Positions 42,810-51,326 of a stretch of 64,000 nucleotides of DNA are shown one piece after another; position 1 is the first letter of the stretch, and the number at the start of each line of letters is the position of its first letter. The position numbers and the translations under genes are program-made. The notes beneath the pieces are model-generated. The model was not told the origin of the DNA. It ran no database searches and saw only the letters and a list, made by a program, of their open reading frames with translations. This DNA is from an uncultured Bacillota bacterium (GTDB taxonomy: Bacteria > Bacillota_I > Bacilli_A > RFN20 > CAG-826): NCBI GenBank assembly GCA_949293555.1, contig CASFDV010000003.1, positions 282,348-346,347 on the forward strand, given 5' to 3'.

Positions 42810-44905
42810 ACGAGGATGTCGCTTTTCTCATAATCGAGGAGGGCGCTCTTCCCTCCTTCGCTAAAGAAGGAGATGCCCTCGCTCGTCTCCTTGGGGTAGA
42901 CGAGGCCGGTCATGGTGTAGCGCCCCCCGTTCACGAACACCTCGAGGGAGCTGACGTCGAGGAAGCACTCGAGCTCGATCGTCCCCTCCTCGTCGGGCTC
43001 GACCGGGCAGTAGCGGATCCCCTCGGGGGCGTCCCCGTCGGCCTCGCTGATATGGAGGCCGCTCTCGCGGCGGTCCATCACGAGCGCGCCCAGCGCCTTG
43101 TCGTAGTAGAGGAGGGTCCTTTCCCCCTCGCCCTCGAAGAGGCGGAAGCCCGCGCGCCCGTCGGAAGGCAGCTCCGAGACGTCGATCCGGGCCTTGAAGG
43201 AGAGGCAGTTCCCCGGGGTCCCGAGGTCCTGGGAGGCGTCATCGAGGACGAGGTCCTCGACAAGGGTCCCTTCCCCGAAATAGTCGTAGATCTCGGAGAT
43301 AGGATGCTGGTAGAGGATCCCGTCCCGGAGCTCGAGCTCCCGGGGGAGGGTCGCCTCGCCGCACCAGCCGTAGGCGCTCGTAGGCATGCCCCGGGACCAG
43401 TGGTTCATCCAGGCGAGGAGGATGTTCCTCCCTTCGTGCTGGACGACCTGGGTCGCGTAGAAGTCGAAGCCCTTGTCGAGCTCCTCCCAATGCTCTTCCT
43501 CCCTGTCGCGCGCGAACTTCCCCGTCCTAAGGTCGAGCGTCCCGACCTCGTAGGCGACGGAGTGGACGTTCTGGTAGCTCATGGGGTCCTGGTCCCGCAC
43601 TCCCTGGGGGGAGGCGATGATCGCGGCCTTCTCGCCGAAGAAGGCGACGTTGGGGCACTCGAACATCCCGTTCCCGGTGAAGGGGCTCGAGAGGACGACG
43701 CCGACGCCTTCCCACTCGAGGAAGTCCTCGGACTCGTAGAGGAGGATCTGGCTTCCCGTGCCCTCGAGCTTCCCGCCGACGAGAGCGTAGTACTTCCCCT
43801 CCTTCTCGAAGACGTAGGGGTCGCGGAAGTCCGTGACGCGGGAGCCGTAGGACATGCCGCTGGTGATGACGGGGTTCCGGCTCGTCTTGGCGAAGGTCCT
43901 GCCGCCGTCATAGGAGGTGGCGACCGCCTGCTCCTGCCGGTTCCCGTCCCCGACGGAGGTGTAGAGGAGGCGCATGGTGCTCCCCACCATCGCCGCGCCC
44001 CCGGAGAAGCAGCCGTTCCTGTCGTAGGGGGCGTCCGGGGTGATGGCGATCCCCTCGTCCTCCCAGTGGATGAGGTCAGTGCTCGTCTGGTGGCCCCAGG
44101 ACATGTTGCCCCAGGTGGCCGCGTAGGGGTTGGCCTGGTAGAAGAGGTGGAACTTCTCCCCGTCGAAGAGGAAGCCGTTCGGGTCGTTCATCCAGCCGTA
44201 GGATGGCATCAGGTGGTACTTGTGGCGGTAGAGCTCCGGGACCGTCCCCTTCATCGCCTCCTGGAAGAGGTTCGCGTCCCCGATGGGCGTCCCGTCCATG
44301 AGGGGCAGCTCCTCCCCGAGGCGGATGTCGTCGACGAGGAGGTGGTTCCAGCCGTCGGTCCCGGGGTCATCGTCCACGATCCTGAGGCGCACCATCTCCC
44401 CGACATGCCCGGAAAGGTCGATGGCCTGGCGGTGGAGCCGGTCGGTCGGCATCGGCGAGTAGAAGAGGTCGTTCCCCTTCTTCAGGAGGGAGTTCCCCTC
44501 CTCGTCGAGGATCTCGACGTAGCAAAGGGAAGGGTCCTTCCCTCCCCCGAGGAGGAGGGTGAGGCGGGGCGAGGTCACCTCGAAGAGGGGCGAGAGGAGG
44601 GTGCCCGTGGCCCCGTCGCCGTTCGCGACGAAGCCGTCGAGGTAGAAGTCCCCCTCGATGTGGCGGAGGGTCCTGTCGCCGGGGCTGTCGGTCTGGATGG
44701 CGGTCGCGGGGAAGGAGTTCCCCTCGGCGACCCAGCCGGCCAGGTTCCCGTACTCGAAGCCCGCGTTCTCGAAGGCGAGGGCGTCCCCCGCGGGGGCGGG
44801 GGGCTCGCTTCCGGAAGAGGAGGAGGAAAGGGGGCCTTCCCCTCCCCCGCAGGAGGGAAGGAGGAGGGCGAGGGAAAGGAGAAGCGCCCACCTACGGGAA
44901 TTCAT
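42806..44905 (-). CDS. Secreted GH32 fructanase lipoprotein
   Basis: The 699-aa lipoprotein (lipobox LLPSC, Cys 19) has a Ser-rich linker and an N-terminal galactose-binding-like module (FENAGFEYGNLAGW to LVDDIRLGEEL). A full GH32 domain follows: YGWMNDPNGF, RVTDFRDPYV, MFECPNVAF. The C-terminal beta-sandwich ends FLDVSSLEVFVNGGRYTMTG (read in part). It is predicted to cleave levan or inulin at the cell surface. The appended module resembles those of the two non-catalytic surface proteins. Endo or exo action cannot be decided. It overlaps its neighbours by 1 and 4 nt. Confidence 0.92.
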   Translation of the reverse strand: MNSRRWALLLSLALLLPSCGGGEGPLSSSSSGSEPPAPAGDALAFENAGFEYGNLAGWVAEGNSFPATAIQTDSPGDRTLRHIEGDFYLDGFVANGDGATGTLLSPLFEVTSPRLTLLLGGGKDPSLCYVEILDEEGNSLLKKGNDLFYSPMPTDRLHRQAIDLSGHVGEMVRLRIVDDDPGTDGWNHLLVDDIRLGEELPLMDGTPIGDANLFQEAMKGTVPELYRHKYHLMPSYGWMNDPNGFLFDGEKFHLFYQANPYAATWGNMSWGHQTSTDLIHWEDEGIAITPDAPYDRNGCFSGGAAMVGSTMRLLYTSVGDGNRQEQAVATSYDGGRTFAKTSRNPVITSGMSYGSRVTDFRDPYVFEKEGKYYALVGGKLEGTGSQILLYESEDFLEWEGVGVVLSSPFTGNGMFECPNVAFFGEKAAIIASPQGVRDQDPMSYQNVHSVAYEVGTLDLRTGKFARDREEEHWEELDKGFDFYATQVVQHEGRNILLAWMNHWSRGMPTSAYGWCGEATLPRELELRDGILYQHPISEIYDYFGEGTLVEDLVLDDASQDLGTPGNCLSFKARIDVSELPSDGRAGFRLFEGEGERTLLYYDKALGALVMDRRESGLHISEADGDAPEGIRYCPVEPDEEGTIELECFLDVSSLEVFVNGGRYTMTGLVYPKETSEGISFFSEGGKSALLDYEKSDILV

Positions 44906-47331
44906 CAGCGCACCTCCCAGGGAAGGGGCGCGATCCTCTCGATGAGGATCCTGTCGATGGTCATGCCGCCCGCGGAGCTGATCTCGACTCGCCCGGCGCC
45001 CTTCTCGCCGGGGTAGCTGCGGGCGCTGATGGTCTTCTCCTCGTTGAAGAGGGCCTCGACCATCGAGCGGTCGACGAAGAGGTCGAGGGCGAGGGAGCCG
45101 AGGGAGGAGACTTCGCCGCTGGAAAGCCCGGCGGCGCTCGTCTGGCCGTTCCCGCGGTTCATATTCGTGTCGATCGAGACGGTCCTCGAGGAAGGATCGG
45201 CCCGGAGGATGGTCGCCTCCTCGCCCGAATCGCTCATGCGGAAGCGGAGCTCGAAGGGCTCCTGGAGGGAGCTGATCTCAAGGCGGAGGCGGTACATGTC
45301 CTCGTCGAAGGCGGAAAGGGCCTCATTCACCGCGGTCGCGGTCGCCCCTTCCATCTCACAGATGGTCTCGCCGGCCAGGTTCCCCCAGTCGCCGGCGAAG
45401 CGGATCCCGAGGTCCTGGCGGGCGCTGTCGTAGTAGAGCTCGCGCACGAGCCCGACGTTATGGGACCAGCCGGAGCTGGCGAGCTTCGAGGCGTCCCGCT
45501 GGGACTGCATGATCGAGAAGATGAGGGCCTCCCCTTCCTCGTTGACCATCATCGAGGGGCCGGTGAAGACGTTCCGCCCGTAGTCCATCCGCTTGGGATC
45601 GGGATGGTCGGGGAGGAAGCGGCAGCTCGCCTTGTCGAAGGAGCCGGTCCAGTAGATGATGTTGTTGTCGGCGGTCGAGGCCGGGGCGGGCGAGATGAGG
45701 AAGATGAACTTCCCCGAGGGGTTCCCGTTCTCGTCGGGAAGGGGCTGGAGGCAGGGGAGCTCCCAGCTCGTCCCGAAGCGGGCGTCGTTGTTCAGGTAGT
45801 CGAAGACGTGGCCCTTGTACTCCCAGTCGTAGAGATAGTCTTCCTTATTGGCGTTCGTGTGGTAGATGAGGGCGGTGCCCCGGGAGCTGCCCTCGTCCCC
45901 CGAGCAGATCACGAGGTAGTAGTCGTCCCCGTCCTGGTAGACGTTGGCGTCCCGGAACTCGCCTCCGCGGCCCTGGCCCGGGAGCTGCTCGATCGCGAGG
46001 CGGTCGGAGAGCTCCCACTCGGTCAGGTAGGGGTCGGAGAGGTCCTTGGGGAAGGCGATGCCGACGTTCTGGTTGCTCACCATCCCGGGATGGGCGTAGT
46101 CCCCGGCGGTGACGAGGAGCGCGGGCGTCCCGTCCTTGGCGATGAGGGAGCCTCCGCTCCAGAGCCCGTCGGGGGCGACGGTGCCCTTCTCAGGCTGGAG
46201 GGCCTCCTTGTGGTTGGTCCAGGTGACGAGGTCGGGCGAGGTCATGTGGCCCCAGTTGATGCCCTGGGCCCCGTTGAAGTAGGGGCCGTTCGGGTTGCTC
46301 TGGTAGAAGAGGTGGTAGAGCCCGTTGTAGTAGAAGGGCGCGTGCGGCTCGTTCATCCAGTGCTCAAGGGGCCCGGCGTGGAACTGCGGGCGCTCGAGGT
46401 CGTCTTGAAGGGAATTCTCGAGGTAGACGTCCTCGAGGGGAAGCTCCTTCCTCTCCCCGTCCTGGAGGCCGGCCTGGTAGAGGGCGCGGACCTCCTGGGC
46501 GCTGAGGGAGTCGCTGGTGAGGAAAAGCTCGTCCATGAGCCCGGAGTGGACGCCCTTCATGCAGTTGGCGTCCGTGCTCGTCACGGAGTTCCTCCCGATG
46601 TAGAAGTCGCTGTCCTGGATCGTCTGGAGGGTCGCTCCTTCGGGAAGGGTCATCGTCCCGACGGAAAGGCCGTTCAGGTAGAGGGACATCGTCCCCTCCG
46701 TCCCGTCGAAGGTGGCGGCGACGTGGTTCCATTCGTACTGGATCAGGGGGTCGAAGTCGTCCCAGAGCTCGTACCAGCCCTTGTCGGTCCCGATCGCGAA
46801 GCAAAGCTTCCCTTCCCTTGCGTAGCCGAGGGTGTAGCCGTAGGAAAGGCTCCCGGAGCGGAAGTACTGGGAGACGATGCCCTGGAGCGTGTCGACGTTC
46901 TTGTCGTTGGCGCCCGTGTAGTTGTAGGTCCTGGGCGCGATCCAGCAGGAGATGGAGAAACCCGTCCCCGAGTAGGCGAACTCGTAGCCCGACTTCGTCC
47001 CGTAGGTGCTGTAGCCGTCGAAGAGCATCGCCTCCCCGCGGATCCCCTCGCGGAAGGAGACGTGGCGGGCGTTAGGAAGGGTCTCGGAGCTCTCGCCCCG
47101 ATAGGAGCAGTGGATGTCCCCGACGTTCCCCGTTTCCTCGAGGATGTCCCCTTCCCCGTCCTCGTCGAAGGTGAAATGAGCGAGGACGTTGTCAAGCGTC
47201 GGGCCCGGGGCGGGCTCGGAGGAGGAGCCCCCTCCCTGGGAGCCCGTTCCCTCGCTCCCTGGGCCCGTGGGGCCGCAGGAGGAGAGGAGGGCGAGGGCGA
47301 GGAGGAGGGGGATGGTCTTTTTGTTCTTCAT
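44905..47331 (-). CDS. Divergent secreted GH32-like lipoprotein with LamG-like domain
   Basis: The 808-aa lipoprotein (lipobox LLSSC, Cys 19) has a concanavalin-like LamG domain (about residues 45-290: LDNVLAHFTFDEDG, WNHVAATFDGTEGTMSLYLN) ahead of a GH32 domain. Its catalytic motifs differ from the canonical form. The nucleophile motif reads HWMNEPHAP with Glu 328 in place of Asp. The RDP motif reads FRDANVY, and the acid/base region reads SWELPCLQPL. It may be a distinct GH32 clade with altered specificity or a binding protein. The other two GH32 proteins in the operon are canonical. Confidence 0.82.
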   Translation of the reverse strand: MKNKKTIPLLLALALLSSCGPTGPGSEGTGSQGGGSSSEPAPGPTLDNVLAHFTFDEDGEGDILEETGNVGDIHCSYRGESSETLPNARHVSFREGIRGEAMLFDGYSTYGTKSGYEFAYSGTGFSISCWIAPRTYNYTGANDKNVDTLQGIVSQYFRSGSLSYGYTLGYAREGKLCFAIGTDKGWYELWDDFDPLIQYEWNHVAATFDGTEGTMSLYLNGLSVGTMTLPEGATLQTIQDSDFYIGRNSVTSTDANCMKGVHSGLMDELFLTSDSLSAQEVRALYQAGLQDGERKELPLEDVYLENSLQDDLERPQFHAGPLEHWMNEPHAPFYYNGLYHLFYQSNPNGPYFNGAQGINWGHMTSPDLVTWTNHKEALQPEKGTVAPDGLWSGGSLIAKDGTPALLVTAGDYAHPGMVSNQNVGIAFPKDLSDPYLTEWELSDRLAIEQLPGQGRGGEFRDANVYQDGDDYYLVICSGDEGSSRGTALIYHTNANKEDYLYDWEYKGHVFDYLNNDARFGTSWELPCLQPLPDENGNPSGKFIFLISPAPASTADNNIIYWTGSFDKASCRFLPDHPDPKRMDYGRNVFTGPSMMVNEEGEALIFSIMQSQRDASKLASSGWSHNVGLVRELYYDSARQDLGIRFAGDWGNLAGETICEMEGATATAVNEALSAFDEDMYRLRLEISSLQEPFELRFRMSDSGEEATILRADPSSRTVSIDTNMNRGNGQTSAAGLSSGEVSSLGSLALDLFVDRSMVEALFNEEKTISARSYPGEKGAGRVEISSAGGMTIDRILIERIAPLPWEVR

Positions 47332-47335
47332 ATCT

Positions 47336-48247
47336 CTACTTGAGCCCGGTGAAGCTCACTCCTTCGACGATGTACTTCTGGCAGAAGACGTAGACGAGGG
47401 CGATGGGGATGGTGCTGAAGGTCAAGGCGGCCATGACCATCCCGAGGTCGCGGGGGTTGGAGTTGTTGATGATCTGGAGGTAGTACTGGAGCGGGAAGTA
47501 CTGCTCGTTCTGCATGATGAGCTGGGCGCTCAGGTACTCGTTCCACTGGCCCATGAAGGTGAAGATGCCGACGGTGGCGAAGATGGGGGCGCTCAGGGGC
47601 ACGATCATGCGGAAGAAGACGCCGGCCCTGCTGCAGCCGTCGATCCTGGCCGCCTCCTCGATCTCGACGGGCATCGAGAGGAAGAACTGGCGGAACATGT
47701 AGGTGTACATGAGGGAGGCGAAGCCCGGGAGGAGGTAGCCCACGACGTTGAGGGGCTCGGTGAGGAGCCCGAGGTAGTAGAGGATGAGGTATGTCGGGAC
47801 GACCGAGGTCTCCACCGGGACGATCATGAGGATGAGGATGATGGTGGTCATCGCCTTCCCGCCCGGGAAATGGAAGCGGGCGAGCGCATAGCCGGCGAGG
47901 CTGTTGATGAGGAGCACCATCGCGATCGTCACCGAGCAGTAGATGATCGAGTTGAGGATCGAGCGGCCGAAGTTCTCGAACTGGTCGAAGAGCTTCGCGT
48001 AGCTGACGAACCACTCGGCGATGTTCCAGCTCGGCGGGAAGAAGGTGAGGATCGAGCCCATCTGGGCGAAGACGGTGTCGTTGTCCTTGAAGGAATTGCT
48101 CACCATCCAGATGACCGGGAAGAGGAAGAGGAAGGCGAGGAAGAGGCACCCGAGGAAGATGAGGGCCTTCTTGAGGACGAGCTTCCACGAGGGAAGGCGG
48201 CGCTCCTTATGGAGGGGCGCGATGACGTTCCAGTCCTGCTTTTCCAT
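47336..48247 (-). CDS. Sugar ABC transporter permease (MalG type)
   Basis: The 303-aa inner-membrane permease has six predicted helices and the EAA loop that docks the ATPase (EIEEAARIDGCSRAGVFFRM, then IVPLSAP). It is the second permease of the operon, 2 nt after the first, and pairs with it. Family: carbohydrate uptake transporter 1. Fructan oligosaccharide transport is inferred from the neighbouring GH32 genes. Confidence 0.93.
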   Translation of the reverse strand: MEKQDWNVIAPLHKERRLPSWKLVLKKALIFLGCLFLAFLFLFPVIWMVSNSFKDNDTVFAQMGSILTFFPPSWNIAEWFVSYAKLFDQFENFGRSILNSIIYCSVTIAMVLLINSLAGYALARFHFPGGKAMTTIILILMIVPVETSVVPTYLILYYLGLLTEPLNVVGYLLPGFASLMYTYMFRQFFLSMPVEIEEAARIDGCSRAGVFFRMIVPLSAPIFATVGIFTFMGQWNEYLSAQLIMQNEQYFPLQYYLQIINNSNPRDLGMVMAALTFSTIPIALVYVFCQKYIVEGVSFTGLK

Positions 48248-48249
48248 GC

Positions 48250-49185
48250 TTACTCCTGGTTGTCCCCTCCCATGACCTTCCGGAGGAGGAGGGAGACGGT
48301 CGCGATGAGGAAGGTGTAGACGAGGGCGACGGCCGAGCTATAGCCGAAGTTCCCGTACTCCTGCGCCTGGTTGTAGATGAAGTAGCTCATGGTCATGGTG
48401 GCCCCGTTGAGTCCGCCCGGGGTCATGAGCATCGGCTGGACGCAGATGCGGAAGGCGCCGATGAGCATCGTGATGAAGACGAACACCATCGTCGGCTTGA
48501 TGCCGGGGAGGGTGACGTTGAGGAACTGGCGCCACTTGGAGGCGCGGTCGATCTCGGCGGCCTCGTACTGCTCCTTGGGGATGTTCTGGAGGGCGGATAG
48601 GAGGATCAGCATCTGGTAGCCGGCCCCCTGCCAGGCGGAGACGAAGATGATGCAGGGCATCGCGGTGCTCGGGTTCTCGAGCCAGGCGACGGGGTTCGCC
48701 CCGATCGCGAGGAGGAGGGTGTTGATGAGCCCCTCCCGCGTGTTGAGGAGGTTCATCCAGAGCATCGAGGTGACGGCCAGGGACAGCATGACCGGGCAGA
48801 AGAAGGCCCAGCGGAGCACCTTGTTCCCGTGGATCACGTGCTTGAGGATGAGGGCGAGCCCGAGGGCCGTCCCGAACTGGAGCGGCATGACGCCGACGAC
48901 GAAGTAGAGCGTGTTCCGGAGCGCTTCCCCGACGCGCGGGTCCTCGAAGACGCGGGCGATCGTGTCGAGGCCCACCCAGTCGAAGCGGTCGATGGTCATC
49001 ATGTTCGCGTTGGTGAAGGCGAAAAGGATGGAGATGAGCATCGGCAGGAAGATGAAGACGAGCGCGAGGAGGACGGCCGGGGCCATGAAGCCCCAGGCCG
49101 TCAGGCTCTCGCGGACCCCGTACTCCTTCCCCAGGAAGCGGAAGTGGCCAGGCCGCCGGCGATCGACGATGTTCTCGATCTGCAT
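48250..49185 (-). CDS. Sugar ABC transporter permease (MalF type)
   Basis: The 311-aa permease has six helices (AWGFMAPAVLLALVFIFLPM first) and an EAA-type loop (EQYEAAEIDRASKWRQFLNV, then TLPGIKPT). It starts 6 nt after the binding-protein gene. With its MalG-type partner it forms the transmembrane channel for sugar uptake. Confidence 0.93.
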   Translation of the reverse strand: MQIENIVDRRRPGHFRFLGKEYGVRESLTAWGFMAPAVLLALVFIFLPMLISILFAFTNANMMTIDRFDWVGLDTIARVFEDPRVGEALRNTLYFVVGVMPLQFGTALGLALILKHVIHGNKVLRWAFFCPVMLSLAVTSMLWMNLLNTREGLINTLLLAIGANPVAWLENPSTAMPCIIFVSAWQGAGYQMLILLSALQNIPKEQYEAAEIDRASKWRQFLNVTLPGIKPTMVFVFITMLIGAFRICVQPMLMTPGGLNGATMTMSYFIYNQAQEYGNFGYSSAVALVYTFLIATVSLLLRKVMGGDNQE

Positions 49186-49191
49186 GGCGTC

Positions 49192-50577
49192 CTAGGCGAT
49201 CTGGTCGCGGTCGACGATCTGGGCCTGCTCGCGGACGTAGGCCTCAAGGTCGTAGTCGTTGGCGTGGTACTCCATGTTGAGCATGTAGGTGAGGATCGAG
49301 GAGTAGGCGGTCCTCAGCTGGGGGTACTTGACCTGCTTCGGGCGGGTGTACTCGTTTGCGTCGAGGCAGTCGGCGAGCACCTTCGCCGGGCCGGTCGTGA
49401 GCTCGGGGATCGAGGCGAGGGACTCCTTGCTGGTCGGGTAGGTGCCGATGCCGTAGTAGAGCTCCTCGCTCGCCTCCTTCCCGGTCAGGAAGAGGAGGGC
49501 CTCGACGGCGGCGTCCATCTTCTCGTCGCGGCAGTCCCTGGTGATGCCGAAGCCGTAGGAGCCGCAGGGGATCGAGACGCGCTCGGACTTATTGCCCGAT
49601 TCGTCCTCGTAGACGGGGTAGGGCATGATGCCGTAGCTGTTCTGGAAGGAGGGGTAGTCGTTGGCGATCGTGCGGACGTCCCAGGGGCCGTAGATCGAGA
49701 AGGGGATCTGGCCCTGGACGAAGGCGAGCTCGTTGGTGCCCTGGTAGATCCAGCGCTCGTTGGCCTTGAGGCCCTCGGTGTCGTAGAAGGGCTCGAGCTG
49801 GCGGATGCCGTTCATCGAGGCTTCGCTCGTGAGGGCCGCCTCGACGCCGCCGTCCTCCCCGAAGGAGCCGCCGGCGCTATAGACGAGGGGCGAGTAGAAG
49901 TACATGTCCCCGTCGGTGCCGAAGCCGTTGTGGAGGGCGATTTCGTACTTCTCCCCGGCCTCGTATAGCTTCTCCTGGGCCTCGTGGACGTCCTTCCAGC
50001 TCCAGGGGTCCTCGAGGGTCCCGAAGTCGGCCTCGGTGTAGCCGACCTTCTTGAGCATGTCCTTGTTGTAGTAGAGGCCGCCGGGGGCTTCCATCGCGCT
50101 CAGGGTGTAGAGCTTCCCGTCGATGGTGCCCTGCTCGATGACGGAGTCGACGTAGTCGGAGACGTCGCTTTCCTCGACGTAGTCGTCGATGGAGCGGAGG
50201 ATCTCGTAGTGGACCCTGCCGGCGACCTCGGAGGAGTCGACGGCGAGGATGTCGGGGAGCCCGCCCGTGACGAGGGCGGCGCTGATGCGGTTCTCGATGT
50301 TGGCGCCGAGGAACTCCATGGTCATGCGGACCTGGTCGCCCGAGGCGGTCGTGACGCCTGCCTCGTTGAAGCGGTCCATGATGGCCTTGTAGATCTTCCC
50401 TTCGTCCTCGGACTCGCTCTTGTGGACCCAGACGTTGATGATCTTGGTGGTGACGATGTGAGAGTTGCCGCTCTCGTCAATCGAGACGGAGGTGAGGATG
50501 TCCCCATCGTCCGTGCCGCAGGCCGCGAGGGCGAACATGCTGGCCATTACCAGCGGAAGCAAGGCGTGTTTTTTCAT
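49192..50577 (-). CDS. Sugar ABC transporter substrate-binding lipoprotein
   Basis: The 461-aa family-1 extracellular solute-binding protein starts MKKHALLPLVMASMFALAAC with the lipobox Cys at residue 20. Typical segments are GGLPDILAVDSSEVAGRV, APGGLYYNKDMLKKVGYTEA, PFSIYGPWDVRTIANDYPSF and PCGSYGFGITRDCRDEKMDA. I choose ATG 50575-50577, with AAGGAG 5 nt upstream. It is the first gene of the fructan operon. The ligand is presumably a fructo-oligosaccharide. Confidence 0.93.
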   Translation of the reverse strand: MKKHALLPLVMASMFALAACGTDDGDILTSVSIDESGNSHIVTTKIINVWVHKSESEDEGKIYKAIMDRFNEAGVTTASGDQVRMTMEFLGANIENRISAALVTGGLPDILAVDSSEVAGRVHYEILRSIDDYVEESDVSDYVDSVIEQGTIDGKLYTLSAMEAPGGLYYNKDMLKKVGYTEADFGTLEDPWSWKDVHEAQEKLYEAGEKYEIALHNGFGTDGDMYFYSPLVYSAGGSFGEDGGVEAALTSEASMNGIRQLEPFYDTEGLKANERWIYQGTNELAFVQGQIPFSIYGPWDVRTIANDYPSFQNSYGIMPYPVYEDESGNKSERVSIPCGSYGFGITRDCRDEKMDAAVEALLFLTGKEASEELYYGIGTYPTSKESLASIPELTTGPAKVLADCLDANEYTRPKQVKYPQLRTAYSSILTYMLNMEYHANDYDLEAYVREQAQIVDRDQIA

Positions 50578-50596
50578 GGAATCTCCTTCCCGTGCC

Positions 50597-50671
50597 ATGT
50601 GGGCACGTTCCCACATCCATATGAAAACGCTTTCCGCAGGATTCGTCAATAGCCTTTCGGAAAGCGCTACC
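50597..50671 (-). promoter_or_regulatory. Fructan operon promoter with two LacI-type operators
   Basis: The minus strand has TTGACG (50644-50649) as the -35 box and a weak -10 about 17-19 bp downstream (TTTCAT/TCATAT). One operator, GAAAACGCTTTCC (50623-50635), sits between -35 and -10. A second, GGAAAGCGCTACC (50659-50671), lies just upstream of the -35. In the leader a perfect 7-bp inverted repeat, ATGTGGG and CCCACAT with a 6-nt spacer (50597-50616), could be a third site or an mRNA hairpin. This layout favours repression by the operon's own LacI protein. Confidence 0.7.
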
Positions 50672-50766
50672 AGGAAAAGCTCTGGAAGGGGGTCCTGGAC
50701 TCTCATGGAGCAGGCCCCCAGGGCAGGATCCGACGGTTCTTTCCTATAAGTAAGGTAAGGAGGGCG

Positions 50767-51102
50767 ATGCCGCCATAGGGTTCTACAAAGACAGAAGGAT
50801 GAGGCACTTCCGGGGCCACCGGACAAAGAACGGGGTTCATCCCTCCTAATATCATCGGGGCAAGAAGGGGCAGCTATCTCTATCTAGGCCTCACGCACAA
50901 GAAAACGAAGGGAAGGAAACACAAGAACCACGCCCTATCCAAAAACCCAAAGGCAGGGGATGGTTCCGTGGCATACATCAGAAAGAAGATCGAGGAAGAC
51001 AGGAAAACGTTCTTCACCAAAGAGCGCTATTCCAACTACCGGATGTCCCCTATGGACGATGAATATGTGGATGCCTTGATTTCCAATAGGAAAAAGGAAT
51101 AA
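50767..51102 (+). pseudogene. Frameshifted paralogue of the small basic protein
   Basis: In one frame (from about 50769) it reads FYKDRRMRHFRGHRTKNGVHPS then stops at 50847-50849. In the +1 frame from 50842 it continues PPNIIGARRGSYLYLGLTHK, later DGSVAYIRKKIEEDRKTF, and ends DEYVDALISNRKKE at 51102. Together they align along the whole length of the protein at 22484-22807. The disruption is one base at CATCCCTCCTAATA. AAGGAGG lies upstream next to ATG 50767, which is itself out of frame with the homologous region. It is most likely a decayed gene; a programmed +1 shift at CCC-T is possible but less likely. Confidence 0.6.
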
Positions 51103-51159
51103 AAAACGCCTCCCGGCGCGTACACTCCGTTTCCGGCGACACACCCATCGCGAGAGGCA
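51098..51159 (+). repeat. Structured repeat, copy B
   Basis: It starts at the stop codon of the frameshifted gene (AATAAAA). The core is GCGTACACTCCGTTTCCGGC and GACACACCCATCG. It is closed by GCCTC (51108-51112) pairing with GAGGC (51154-51158). Confidence 0.6.
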
Positions 51160-51326
51160 TGCTTATGTTGGGCATGATCCATGAGAAATCAAGCATTTCC
51201 CGTCATAGTCGAAGACGTCCGATCGGCAGCGTCTTCAGAAAATCGTGATCCATGAGCGGCGGGGAATCCCTTCCGAGAAGGGGGTCGAGACCCCGGCGAA
51301 ACGGCCGGGAGGCTAGGCCCCTGCCC

